DNA of 64,000 bases, from NCBI GenBank assembly GCA_963700885.1, contig CAVOZJ010000016.1:308147-372146 (forward strand). Reading direction: 5' to 3'. Below the pieces are notes generated by a model that searched no databases, had not been told where the DNA came from, and saw only the letters and a list, made by a program, of their open reading frames with translations. Positions 7,800-15,785 of the stretch are shown here, piece by piece. A program made the position numbers and the translations under genes. The stretch is from Anderseniella sp963700885 (GTDB lineage Bacteria; Pseudomonadota; Alphaproteobacteria; Rhizobiales; Aestuariivirgaceae). Each line of letters starts with the position of its first letter. Positions within the stretch are counted from its first letter, which is position 1.

Positions 7800-8717
7800 T
7801 CAGTCGCCCAGGTGTCTTTCGCCGCGAGCTTTCGCCAGCATGATCTGGCGCTGGCGTTGCCGGAACCGGTCACGGTCTGTATCCGAACGGGTCGCATGAC
7901 AATGAACACACGATACACCTTCTTCATACAGTTCTGACGTCAGGTCCCGGCGGGTTAGCGGCATCCTGCATGCCCGGCACAATTCATGATCGCCCGGTTC
8001 CAGTCCATGTCCTACCGATACCCGTTCATCAAACACAAAACATTCACCACGCCACTTGCTTTGTTCGCGCGGCACCAGTTCGAGATATTTCAGTATGCCG
8101 CCCTTCAGATGATAAACCTCTTCCACACCTGCCTGTTTTGCAAACGCAGTTGCCTTTTCACAGCGAATCCCGCCAGTACAGAACATGGCAAGCTTTTTGC
8201 CTGCCAGTTCATTGTGACGCGCATTCAACCAGTCGGGAAACTCCCTGAATGATTTGGTGTGAGGGTCAATGGCGCCGTCAAATGTGCCGATACTGACTTC
8301 ATAGTCGTTCCGCGTGTCAATCACTACCGTACCGGGGTCACTGATCAGTTCGTTCCACTGGTGCGGGTCTACATAAGTGCCGACGATCTGGTTGGGATCG
8401 ATTGCCTCCACACCCATTGTAACAATCTCGCGTTTCAGCCGCACTTTCAGCCGGTTGAACGGCACAGCATGTGCCAGGGATTCCTTGTGTTCCAGGTCGG
8501 AACATCCCGGTAGTGTGCGAATATGGGCCAGTACGGCATCTATGCCGTCCCGGCTTCCCGCAATCGTACCGTTGATGCCCTCTCGTGCCAGCAAAAGTGT
8601 TCCCTTCACACCATGATGGCCAGCGACACGGGACAGCGGACCTTGCAGGTCTTCGGGTTTTTCGAACGCGGCAAACCGGTACAGTGCCGCAATAACTATT
8701 GGCTGCGTATTTTTCAC
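7800..8717 (-). CDS. trhO: tRNA uridine(34) hydroxylase TrhO (rhodanese-like, UPF0176)
   Basis: A 305-residue protein. The N-terminal ferredoxin-like domain (GTLLLAREGINGTIAG, residues ~38-53) is followed by a rhodanese domain (VIDTRNDYEVSIGTF near residue 133) with the catalytic loop CTGGIRCEKA (Cys near residue 180). A C-terminal Cys/His-rich segment (CRACRMPL and CVHCHATR) follows, as in TrhO. Family members hydroxylate U34 of certain tRNAs, giving 5-hydroxyuridine. The start is the GTG at 8717, which overlaps the stop of the upstream cytochrome c' gene by 4 bases (GTGA), so the two are co-transcribed. Confidence 0.92.
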   Translation of the reverse strand: MKNTQPIVIAALYRFAAFEKPEDLQGPLSRVAGHHGVKGTLLLAREGINGTIAGSRDGIDAVLAHIRTLPGCSDLEHKESLAHAVPFNRLKVRLKREIVTMGVEAIDPNQIVGTYVDPHQWNELISDPGTVVIDTRNDYEVSIGTFDGAIDPHTKSFREFPDWLNARHNELAGKKLAMFCTGGIRCEKATAFAKQAGVEEVYHLKGGILKYLELVPREQSKWRGECFVFDERVSVGHGLEPGDHELCRACRMPLTRRDLTSELYEEGVSCVHCHATRSDTDRDRFRQRQRQIMLAKARGERHLGD

Positions 8718-9154
8718 GGTTTTCGATAGTCCGTGTGGCAGACCTTGCAGGTTTTTCCAGCCGCGGCAAGTGCTGCGGGCAGGGCAGAAGGTTGCTCTAC
8801 CGCGGACAGCACTGCTGCTGCGGATTCAAGATCCGATGCCATTGTGCCAAATCTTTCAAAATCCTCCCATATCTGCGGGAGAGCTTCGCTGGGACCAAAA
8901 ATTGATCCTGCCGGGAAATCTGCAGGGATGCTGGCGGCATGGGACTCCAGGTCGCCGCCACGTCTGGCTATCGTTGCGGCATCAAAAGCAGCTTCACCTT
9001 TGACCATGGCTCCCAGTTCTTTCATTATCGCGCCGGCGTCCTTCATGGTATCCATGCGTTTTTACACTATGCCGGTTGCACCTGAGTGTGCCAGCGCCAG
9101 TGTCGGAGAGGCAATGACAGTCAACATTAGTAAATGTTTGATGATCCGGTTCAC
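8714..9154 (-). pseudogene. Cytochrome c' (class II c-type cytochrome), interrupted by an in-frame TAA
   Basis: The mature part (8714-9055) is a four-helix cytochrome c' domain ending in the heme motif CKVCH followed by TDYRKP. The export signal lies just upstream in the same frame: from GTG 9154 the residues VNRIIKHLLMLTVIASPTLA and then LAHSGATGIV are read, and then TAA at 9064-9062, followed by AAA CGC ATG GAT. Family proteins normally continue SGATGVVKERM-D, so the stop replaces one codon exactly at the junction between signal peptide and first helix, without a frameshift. Reinitiation at ATG 9055 would give a cytoplasmic form that could not receive heme in the periplasm. A recent nonsense mutation or an assembly error is likely; the rest of the domain is undamaged. 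Confidence 0.75.
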
Positions 9155-9257
9155 TGGAGCAGAATTCCTGAAATGAAGTTGTATGTTTGATCGATGATTT
9201 GCCATACTTTCATGGCGTGATTCAAGCCACGCCGATGGAATGTAAGCAACACCCCGA

Positions 9258-9653
9258 TCAATCTGTTTGGGCGCTGAACGCTTCGTCGACCGGCACACCG
9301 TAGGCAGTTGCCAGACGATTGGTCATGTTGGCCAGACCAACGATAGCGACAAGCTCATTCATCATCGGATCGGTGGCACCTTTTGCACGGGCCGAGGCTC
9401 CATGGCTTGCCATGCAGTACTCGCAGTTGTTCGACATTGAAATGGCAGTGTAGATCAGTTCCTTGGTCAGCGGGTCCAGTACGCCTGGCCCCATCATGTC
9501 TTTCAAGCTGTACCAGACATGCGCCAGCATTCTTGGTTCATTGGCCAGATACTTCCAGAAATTGTTGACGTCGCGAACTCCGCGCGTCGTACATATGTCT
9601 TCATAAATCTCGCGTACGGCAGGCGATGCCTCTGCCATTTCAATCGGGTTCAT
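9258..9653 (-). CDS. Carboxymuconolactone decarboxylase / AhpD-like protein
   Basis: A 131-residue all-helical protein with the CMD/AhpD signature NNCEYCMASHGASA (Cys-x-x-Cys then His after three residues; residues ~77-90), which in AhpD-type proteins gives thiol-dependent peroxidase activity. N-terminal residues PAVREIYEDICTTRGV match the first helix of the family. I chose ATG 9653, preceded by GGAG 11 bases upstream; the frame is open to 9731, but the extension overlaps the divergent gene. It lies directly upstream of the broken cytochrome c' gene on the same strand and could be involved in redox stress, but the natural substrate is unknown. Confidence 0.85.
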   Translation of the reverse strand: MNPIEMAEASPAVREIYEDICTTRGVRDVNNFWKYLANEPRMLAHVWYSLKDMMGPGVLDPLTKELIYTAISMSNNCEYCMASHGASARAKGATDPMMNELVAIVGLANMTNRLATAYGVPVDEAFSAQTD

Positions 9654-9747
9654 GTCTGGTTCATCTCCATTTTGCCAGATTGCTGAACAACATTGACCGC
9701 AATTCTTGAGCATCTGCGCAAGCTTGGCCAAGGAGGGACTTTACTGG

Positions 9748-10628
9748 ATGACGCGAATGTTTGAAACATCGATGCTGAGTGCAGTGGTACTCGGCGCCGG
9801 TTTCGTACTGGGGCCGGTCAGCAGTTTTGCGCAAACTGCTGACCAACTGAAGCAAATGTCGGTTGAAAAACTGATTCAACACGAGCAGTTCTTGCAGACC
9901 GAAGTTAACAATGGCGGCGACAAGAGGAAAAAACGCCAACTTCGCCAGGTGAAGCAGGAACTCAAAACCCGTCAGAACCAAAACGCACAACCGCAGCAAC
10001 AGGATCAATCTGCCAGCGTAAATCGCGAGGCACAACTTTATCTGTTGGGCAATACCGATGTGCGCAAATTGAACGACAATCAGTTACAGACGCGAATTCG
10101 CGATGGCGACAGCCTGTTGCAGCAGGGTGGTTTGCGCGGCAAGTTGAAACTTCAGGTGCAAAAGCAGGTTAAGGCTGCACGCACGGAATCTGAGCGCCGT
10201 ACCGCAGGTGTCAAAACGCCACCGGTTCAAGTTGTTCCGCAATAGCAGGCCCAGCCGCAACAGCAGGTCAAGCCTGCGAAACCACCGGTCCAGCTTGCTA
10301 AGCCACCAGCTAACAATAGTGCCAACGCCAACGCCGAGGCCCGCGATTTGCTGGTCGATACACGATCAGCAGCGTCGTTGCGCGACCCGCAATTGCGCCG
10401 CAGGTTCGATCATGGTTGTCGGATCATGAGTGATGGCGATCTCGATCGCCACTTGTTCCAGCAGATGCGGTTCGCGATGCCATGCTGCAGTTCTTCAAGA
10501 TGGAAGACAACAATATCGAGACGGTCGGTTATGGCGAAGAATTCCTCAAGATAGTAACCGAGGAGGAAGAACCGGAAAACCGCCGTGTTACCATTCGGCG
10601 AATAACACCACTTCTGGCCAGCCAGTAG
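9748..10628 (+). pseudogene. Decayed OmpA-family outer-membrane protein gene
   Basis: The start (ATG 9748, AGGAGG 10 bases upstream) encodes a signal peptide ending near SSFAQT, then a Gln/Lys-rich region and a repeat unit REAQLYLLGNTDVRKLND. A TAG at 10243 stops the frame. In the same frame after the TAG comes a second repeat unit (EARDLLVDTRSAASLRD), then GDLDRHLFQQ. At about 10464 the sense moves to the third frame, giving ADAVRDAMLQFF, TVGYGEEFLKIV and ENRRVTIRRI, which is the end of an OmpA/MotB peptidoglycan-binding domain; a TAG at 10626 ends it. The front half of the OmpA domain is missing. So there is at least one nonsense change, one frameshift and one deletion. An intrinsic terminator follows. 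Confidence 0.7.
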
Positions 10629-10648
10629 CCACACCAACTCTGCTCGAC

Positions 10649-10676
10649 AGTGCCGCGGCAAAGCGGCACTCTTTAT
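10649..10676 (+). terminator. Rho-independent terminator after the OmpA pseudogene
   Basis: AGTGCCGC (10649-10656) and GCGGCACT (10663-10670) form a perfect 8-bp stem with the loop GGCAAA, followed by CTTTAT. It lies 20 bases after the pseudogene stop and 95 bases before ndk. Confidence 0.75.
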
Positions 10677-10696
10677 GATGTTCTGGTGCGCTTGAT

Positions 10697-10733
10697 GTCA
10701 GGAGGCAGCGCGGTTATAAGCGCGGTTCCTGAC
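10697..10733 (+). promoter_or_regulatory. Leader hairpin upstream of ndk
   Basis: GTCAGGA (10697-10703) pairs with TCCTGAC (10727-10733). Inside, two GCGC tracts around GGTTATAA can extend the stem. It lies 37 bases before the ndk start codon, so it may be in the 5' untranslated region or be a palindromic operator. Confidence 0.35.
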
Positions 10734-10770
10734 GCAATCCTCACAACCAGTTTAACTGAAGGAACGACCC

Positions 10771-11193
10771 ATGGCCGTCCAACGTACGTTCTCAATCATC
10801 AAGCCTGATGCAACCCGCCGCAATCTGACCGGTAAGATCAATTCTATGATCGAGGCCGCAGGCCTGCGCATAATCGCCCAGAAAAGGGTCAGGTGGTCTC
10901 AAGATCACGCCAGGAAATTCTACGCAGTTCACAAGGAACGGCCATTTTATACCGACCTTGTGAATTTTATGACCTCCGGACCTGTCGTGGTGCAGGTGCT
11001 GGAAGGCGAAGACGCTGTTGCAGCTTACCGAAACGTCATGGGAGCAACCAATCCGGCGGATGCCGAAGCGGGCACGATCCGCAAGGAATGCGCTGAATCA
11101 ATTGAAGCAAATTCCGTGCATGGATCTGACAGTGCAGAAAATGCTGCGATGGAAATTGCCCAGAACTTTTCTGATGCTGAAATCGTCGGATGA
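10771..11193 (+). CDS. ndk: Nucleoside diphosphate kinase
   Basis: A 140-residue cytoplasmic enzyme that equilibrates NTP and NDP pools through a phosphohistidine. The N-terminus RTFSIIKPDATRRN matches the family start (AIERTFxIIKPDA), and the catalytic motif SVHGSDS places the phosphorylated His at residue 117. Length is the usual 140. The start ATG at 10771 has AAGGAACG upstream. It is a single gene between a terminator on the left and the VUT-family permease on the right. Confidence 0.97.
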   Translation: MAVQRTFSIIKPDATRRNLTGKINSMIEAAGLRIIAQKRVRWSQDHARKFYAVHKERPFYTDLVNFMTSGPVVVQVLEGEDAVAAYRNVMGATNPADAEAGTIRKECAESIEANSVHGSDSAENAAMEIAQNFSDAEIVG

Positions 11194-11274
11194 TTTTCCG
11201 GCACATGGACATTGACCCGGCGGATGGCTCCATGGGGTCGCGTTGATTTTTTTATCCTGGAACCTTAAGTCGCC

Positions 11275-11925
11275 ATGACATCCCCTGGCATGAAAATCCA
11301 TCAGTACATCATAGCCGTTTGTGCCATGGCGGCTATCATTGCGGGGTCCAATTTCCTCGTGCAGTATCCGGTTCACGCCGCAATTGGTTCAGTAAATCTG
11401 GCTGACCTTCTAACCTTTGCTGCGTTTACCTTTCCGATCACTTTTCTGGTGACTGATCTGACCAACCGGTTGTTTGGCGCAACTTCGGCCCGCAAAGTGG
11501 TTTTTGCAGGTTTTGCCATTGCGGTGGTTTTCTCGATTATTCTGGCAACGCCACGGATAGCAATTGCATCAGGCTCCGCCTTCCTGATTTCCCAGTTGAT
11601 GGACGTGTCGATCTTTGACAAGCTGAGGTCAGGCCGCTGGTGGCGTGCTCCACTTGTTTCGTCAGTGGTCGCGGCAGTTGTCGACACTTTCATTTTTTTC
11701 TCGTTCGCGTTTGCCGCGAGTTTGTCCTTTCTGGGTGCTGGTCCGGATTTTGCTGTTCAACCTGCACCACTGCTCGGAGTGTTCGCCATGCAGGCGCCGC
11801 GCTGGCTGTCGTGGGCCATGGGTGATCTTGTCGTGAAAGTTGTAATGGCACTGGTGTTGCTGGCACCTTACAGCCTGTTGTGGCGGCGTCTGGATCAGGC
11901 GGTTGGCAGGAAGTCTGTTGCCTGA
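11275..11925 (+). CDS. yhhQ: VUT-family permease, probable queuosine precursor transporter
   Basis: A 216-residue membrane protein with about six hydrophobic segments. Family-specific motifs are VTDLTNRLFG followed by ARKVV (residues ~60-74) and SGSAFLISQLMDVSIFD (residues ~98-115), both typical of the YhhQ/VUT family, whose studied members import queuosine precursors (preQ0/preQ1). The frame starts ATG-ACA-TCC at 11275; an alternative ATG is at 11290. No queuosine synthesis genes are in the window, so the substrate is inferred from the family only. Confidence 0.85.
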   Translation: MTSPGMKIHQYIIAVCAMAAIIAGSNFLVQYPVHAAIGSVNLADLLTFAAFTFPITFLVTDLTNRLFGATSARKVVFAGFAIAVVFSIILATPRIAIASGSAFLISQLMDVSIFDKLRSGRWWRAPLVSSVVAAVVDTFIFFSFAFAASLSFLGAGPDFAVQPAPLLGVFAMQAPRWLSWAMGDLVVKVVMALVLLAPYSLLWRRLDQAVGRKSVA

Positions 11926-12087
11926 GTATCTGCTCTTTCCTGGGTGCAAAATGGCCGGATGTTAATCAATCGTTAACCATAAGGGCGCAGGCTTTGACTC
12001 AAATCTGACGGGGACAGGCTGAGCAATTTCTATTGCATCTGTGTTTGGTGAATTAAACGCCGGACCGGCTGCAGGAAGGAGACGGTT

Positions 12088-12405
12088 ATGTCTATTAAAG
12101 CCTACGCCTTGATTGCCGCCGCACTTACGGTTTTAGCCTGGGCAACATCGCCTGCTCGCGCCGTCACGTCTGGCATTCGCCATTGTGCTGAACACAACGT
12201 CATCACCGATAAGTTGTTATCAAAGTACAATGAGCAACGCTCGGGAATGGGGCTCGTGGGATCGTCGGGAATTGTTGAACTGTTTACCGCCCAGAGCGGC
12301 ACCTGGACCATTGTCGTTACGCAGATCGACGGTACTTCCTGTATTGTGGCTGCCGGAAACTCCTGGTCAGAATACAGCCGCAAGCCGAAACTCTCGGGGC
12401 TTTAA
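12088..12405 (+). CDS. Secreted conserved hypothetical protein
   Basis: A 105-residue protein with a signal peptide (MSIKAYALIAAALTVLAWA, cleavage probably near PARA-VTS). The mature part has a Cys in IRHCAEHNVI, a central GSSGIVELFTAQSGTWTIVVT and a Cys in TSCIVAAG; the two Cys may form a disulfide in the periplasm. Small alphaproteobacterial exported proteins with the pattern GxxELFxxxxGTWT...GxxCxxAxGxxW look similar from memory, but no function is known to me. GGAAGGAGA lies upstream of the ATG. Confidence 0.75.
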   Translation: MSIKAYALIAAALTVLAWATSPARAVTSGIRHCAEHNVITDKLLSKYNEQRSGMGLVGSSGIVELFTAQSGTWTIVVTQIDGTSCIVAAGNSWSEYSRKPKLSGL

Positions 12406-12432
12406 CTCCACTTGCCATTCACATGCCACTGT

Positions 12433-12513
12433 TCAGGCGATGGCCTGACTGACAATGAAGGACAAACTGGCAAGCATGGTGAGCAGTAACACTACTTTCA
12501 GGTCGTAAATCAT
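12433..12513 (-). CDS. Possible 26-residue membrane peptide
   Basis: A short frame MIYDLKVVLLLTMLASLS followed by FIVSQAIA and TGA. It has one hydrophobic segment of about 18 residues and a short charged N-terminus; GGGGA lies 8 bases before the ATG. It lies in a 220-base gap between two stop-facing genes (12405 and 12626). Composition fits small single-helix proteins, but one unaligned instance is weak evidence. Confidence 0.35.
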   Translation of the reverse strand: MIYDLKVVLLLTMLASLSFIVSQAIA

Positions 12514-12566
12514 GGCGCGGTCCCCTTTGTCGGAGTTGTTGTATTTGACGCCAGTGTTTCACAGGA

Positions 12567-12580
12567 TCACGGAACCGTGA
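12567..12580. repeat. 14-bp palindrome between convergent genes
   Basis: TCACGGAACCGTGA consists of TCACGG and CCGTGA arms around AA. An overlapping GTGAG...CTCAC pair follows at about 12577-12597. No T-run is evident on either side. It may be a shared termination or processing hairpin. Confidence 0.35.
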
Positions 12581-12625
12581 GTGAACGTTTCGCTCACCTG
12601 CGGTTCATGGTGGATTGCCGGTTCA

Positions 12626-15046
12626 CTATGCTCTTGGACGCACATTCTCCCGGTCCCAGGCCGGTTGTTCGATGATCCGGGCGGAATGCATTTCGTTGAA
12701 CATCATGATTTCAAAGTCCTTTGTCATATCGGACTTCTTCGGATCGATATAGGCGAACGCCAGTGATTTATTCACCGCGTGGCCAAAGGCTCCACTTGTC
12801 GTAAGACCAACAATTTCACCGTCCTGATACACCGGTTCATTGCCGGTACAGTCCGCGTCGGTTGCATCCATTTCCATGTAAACAAGTTGAATACGCGGTC
12901 CGCGTTGTAGCGATGCCTGGGTTGCCACTTTACCGATGAATTCCTTATCGAACCGGCAGAAGCGTTCCATGTCTCCTTCAATCATGGTGATTTCCTGGGT
13001 CAACTCGCTACCCCATCCACGATAGGCTTTCTCCATTCGAAGCGAGTTCATGGCGTAGACACCAAACAGTTTCAGGCCCAGTGGCTCACCGGTTTCCATA
13101 AGAGCATCGAATACCGCGGGTAATCCCGCCATCGGGGCATGAATTTCCCAACCCAGTTCACCTACATAATTGACCCGCAGGACACGGACATCTTTCACAC
13201 CGGCCACTTCAGTGACAGTGCCGCGCAGCCAGCGCAATCCGTCATTGGACAAATCCTGGGGTGTGTGAGGTTGCAGGATGTCGCGTGAATTTGGTCCGGC
13301 CAGCACCAGTACGCCAATATCATCCGTGACATCGGTTATGGTGACAACTTCATCCTGGTGGCGGCGCCAGCGCAGCGCGTCCATGTCGTGCAACTGGGCA
13401 ACTGCGGCTGATAACACATAAAAATGTTCTTCACCGAGGCGGGTGACGGTGATCTCGCTTTCGATACGGCCATCTTCCTTGACAAGGTGGCCCAGCATTA
13501 TGCCGCCGGCCTTCGGCGGAATACGATTGGCGCAAATTCGCTCCAGGAAGCTTTCTGCGTCCCTGCCCATCACATCATACTTTGCGAACGTGGTCAGATC
13601 CATGAGACCGGCCGTCTCGCGTACTGCCCTGCATTCCCGTGCCACGGCATCAAACCAGTTGGAGCGGCGGAAGGCATAGTCTTCGCCTTTTCCGTCAGTC
13701 GAAAACCAGCGTGCGCGCTCCCAGCCGAATACGGCCTGGAATTGGGCCCCACGTTCCTTCAGGCGGTCATACAGTGATGAAGTGCGAAGCGGGCGCATGT
13801 CCATGTGCTGCTCGCCGGGGCGATAGCAGTAATACATGTGCTGATAGTCAACGACCGAAAGTTTCGCCGCATAATCCTTGGTGGCCCAATCGCCGAACCG
13901 GCGGGGGTCAAACTCGGCCATGTTGATATCGGTTGAACCGTGAACCATCCATTGCGCCAGATACTTGCCGGCACCGGCGCCCTGGCAAATGCCAATCGAG
14001 GCGCCTGTCGCCATCCAGTAATTTGCCGGTCCGGGAGCTGGACCCAGCAGGAAATTGGCATCCGGTGTGTGAGTAATGGCGCCGGAGATAACTGACTTGA
14101 TGCCGGCATTGCCAAATATTGGCATACGCTCGGTCGCCTTTTCCAGCCAGGGCATCAACCGGTCCAGTTCAGGCGTAATCAGTTCGCTTTCAAAGTCCCA
14201 GGCTGGCGGATTGCCGTCCCAGCATACATGGGCGCCTTCGGTTTCATACGGACCAACCAGCACACCATTGGTTTCCTCGCGCAGGTAGGAGTGGCAGTAC
14301 GGGTCCCGGACAACCGGCAGTTCATCCTTGAGATCGATCAGTTCCTGCACCGGTTCGGTAATCAGGTAGTGGTGCAGCATGTTGCACATCGGCACATTAT
14401 GCCCGGTCCATGAGCCAACGACGTCGGCGTACGATCCCGCGGCATTGACCACGTGCTCGCAAACAATGTTGCCTTTGTCTGTGACGACTTTCCATTCTCC
14501 TGTCGGCAACAGTTCGATGTTTTCCACCATGGTGCGGCGGTAGATTTCCGCGCCACCCTGCCGGGCGCCGGCGGCCATGGAGTTGGTAACATCCGCAGGC
14601 GCCACGTGACCGTCCGTGACGGTAACAAAAGCCATCTTGACCCCGAACGTCTCCAGGTAGGGATGATAATTCCTGATTTCGTCAGGCCCGATCAGGGCTG
14701 CCTCGTAACCAATCAGCCTGGATACTCCGTATACCTTCTTGAACCATTCAACCTCTGCATCCGTGATCGCAAGTCGAAGGCCACCGCAACCATGCCACGA
14801 CACCGCTTCACCGGTCATAGCCTCCAGCTTCGGATAGACAAGAGTGCCTTCGTGGTGGATTTTGGCCAGGTTTACCGATCCGGTAAATTGCGGGCACTGG
14901 CCGGCTGCGTGCCATGTGGAACCTGATGTCAGTTCACCCTTTTCGACCAGCACCACATCGCTCCAGCCCTCTTTCACCAGGCAATACAGCAGGCCAACAC
15001 CCATCACACCGCCGCCAACAATCACAACCCGCGCATTCGATCTCAT
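12626..15046 (-). CDS. Dimethylglycine/sarcosine dehydrogenase-like flavoenzyme with GcvT domain
   Basis: An 806-residue two-domain enzyme. Residues 1-~390 form a DAO-type FAD domain with the dinucleotide fold VVIVGGGVMGVGLLY at the N-terminus and TSGSTWHAAGQ near residue 42, where the His matches the covalently flavinylated His of dimethylglycine and sarcosine dehydrogenases. Residues ~430-800 are a GcvT-like aminomethyltransferase domain that in this family passes the methylene group to tetrahydrofolate (RWLRGTVTEVAG, YVGELGWEIH, KAYRGWGSELT). Likely substrates are N-methylated glycines from glycine betaine or choline breakdown. AGAGGG lies 9 bases before the ATG. No partner genes for betaine demethylation lie beside it. 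Confidence 0.85.
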   Translation of the reverse strand: MRSNARVVIVGGGVMGVGLLYCLVKEGWSDVVLVEKGELTSGSTWHAAGQCPQFTGSVNLAKIHHEGTLVYPKLEAMTGEAVSWHGCGGLRLAITDAEVEWFKKVYGVSRLIGYEAALIGPDEIRNYHPYLETFGVKMAFVTVTDGHVAPADVTNSMAAGARQGGAEIYRRTMVENIELLPTGEWKVVTDKGNIVCEHVVNAAGSYADVVGSWTGHNVPMCNMLHHYLITEPVQELIDLKDELPVVRDPYCHSYLREETNGVLVGPYETEGAHVCWDGNPPAWDFESELITPELDRLMPWLEKATERMPIFGNAGIKSVISGAITHTPDANFLLGPAPGPANYWMATGASIGICQGAGAGKYLAQWMVHGSTDINMAEFDPRRFGDWATKDYAAKLSVVDYQHMYYCYRPGEQHMDMRPLRTSSLYDRLKERGAQFQAVFGWERARWFSTDGKGEDYAFRRSNWFDAVARECRAVRETAGLMDLTTFAKYDVMGRDAESFLERICANRIPPKAGGIMLGHLVKEDGRIESEITVTRLGEEHFYVLSAAVAQLHDMDALRWRRHQDEVVTITDVTDDIGVLVLAGPNSRDILQPHTPQDLSNDGLRWLRGTVTEVAGVKDVRVLRVNYVGELGWEIHAPMAGLPAVFDALMETGEPLGLKLFGVYAMNSLRMEKAYRGWGSELTQEITMIEGDMERFCRFDKEFIGKVATQASLQRGPRIQLVYMEMDATDADCTGNEPVYQDGEIVGLTTSGAFGHAVNKSLAFAYIDPKKSDMTKDFEIMMFNEMHSARIIEQPAWDRENVRPRA

Positions 15047-15209
15047 GCTTCACGTCCCTCTGGGAAAATTTGCTGTTCCCATTAGACAATCAATTGCAGT
15101 GTATCGGCAAGAATGGAGATGGCGTGGTGCCGTCAATTATCCGGCTCTGGTCGCAGTTGGGTGAGTACACTTCAACATCGGATGAAGCGTTCTCACGGAA
15201 TTTGTCCAG

Positions 15210-15638
15210 CTACTCTACTGTTACCGTAATCTTTTCAGACATGATCGGTGGATTGTGCGGGACATGGCTCCAGTCTCCCAGAACAAGTTGCAGGGTGTGG
15301 GTGCCTGGCGGCAGCTCAAGTGTTTTTTCTGTCTGGCCGCCACCGAAGTGAACATGCTGTTCATCGGCTGGGATGGGTTCATTGAGTTCGTCACCTTCAA
15401 GCGACTCATTGATGAGCAGGTGATGATGTCCGGTATGTTCCTTTTCGGTGCCGGCAGGTGCGACACCCATGCCCTTTAGACCGAACTGGATTGTCACGGG
15501 ATTGCTCAGCGTGTCGCCATTCTTGATATTTATGAAGTAAACAGTGGCGCCTTCCGGTGCTGGGGTTTCACCGGCAAGCGCAGTGCCACCCAGTGCTATC
15601 GTGGCAGCAAGGGTTGCGATTGATACGAGCTTTTTCAT
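15210..15638 (-). CDS. Secreted DUF4399 protein
   Basis: A 142-residue periplasmic protein with a signal peptide (MKKLVSIATLAATIALGG, cut near ALA-GE). The mature part shows the DUF4399 hallmarks: FGLKGMGVAPAGTEKEHTGH then HHLLIN, HVHFGGGQTEKTLELPPGTH and VLGDWSHVPHNPP. The many conserved His suggest metal binding, but no activity is established that I know of. It is a single gene between the DMGDH-like gene and the phosphate transporter on the same strand, with long gaps on both sides. Confidence 0.88.
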   Translation of the reverse strand: MKKLVSIATLAATIALGGTALAGETPAPEGATVYFINIKNGDTLSNPVTIQFGLKGMGVAPAGTEKEHTGHHHLLINESLEGDELNEPIPADEQHVHFGGGQTEKTLELPPGTHTLQLVLGDWSHVPHNPPIMSEKITVTVE

Positions 15639-15785
15639 ACCTTCACTCCATTGGTTACGATTGTACGTGATTGCAGCACTGCAGAGTAAACACCAGAATG
15701 CGCTGAAATATATGCTTGAAATCGAAAAGAGCAGATTGAGTGTCTTGCGCAGTGAACTGGCGAACTTGCATGAGAGGCCTGCGAT

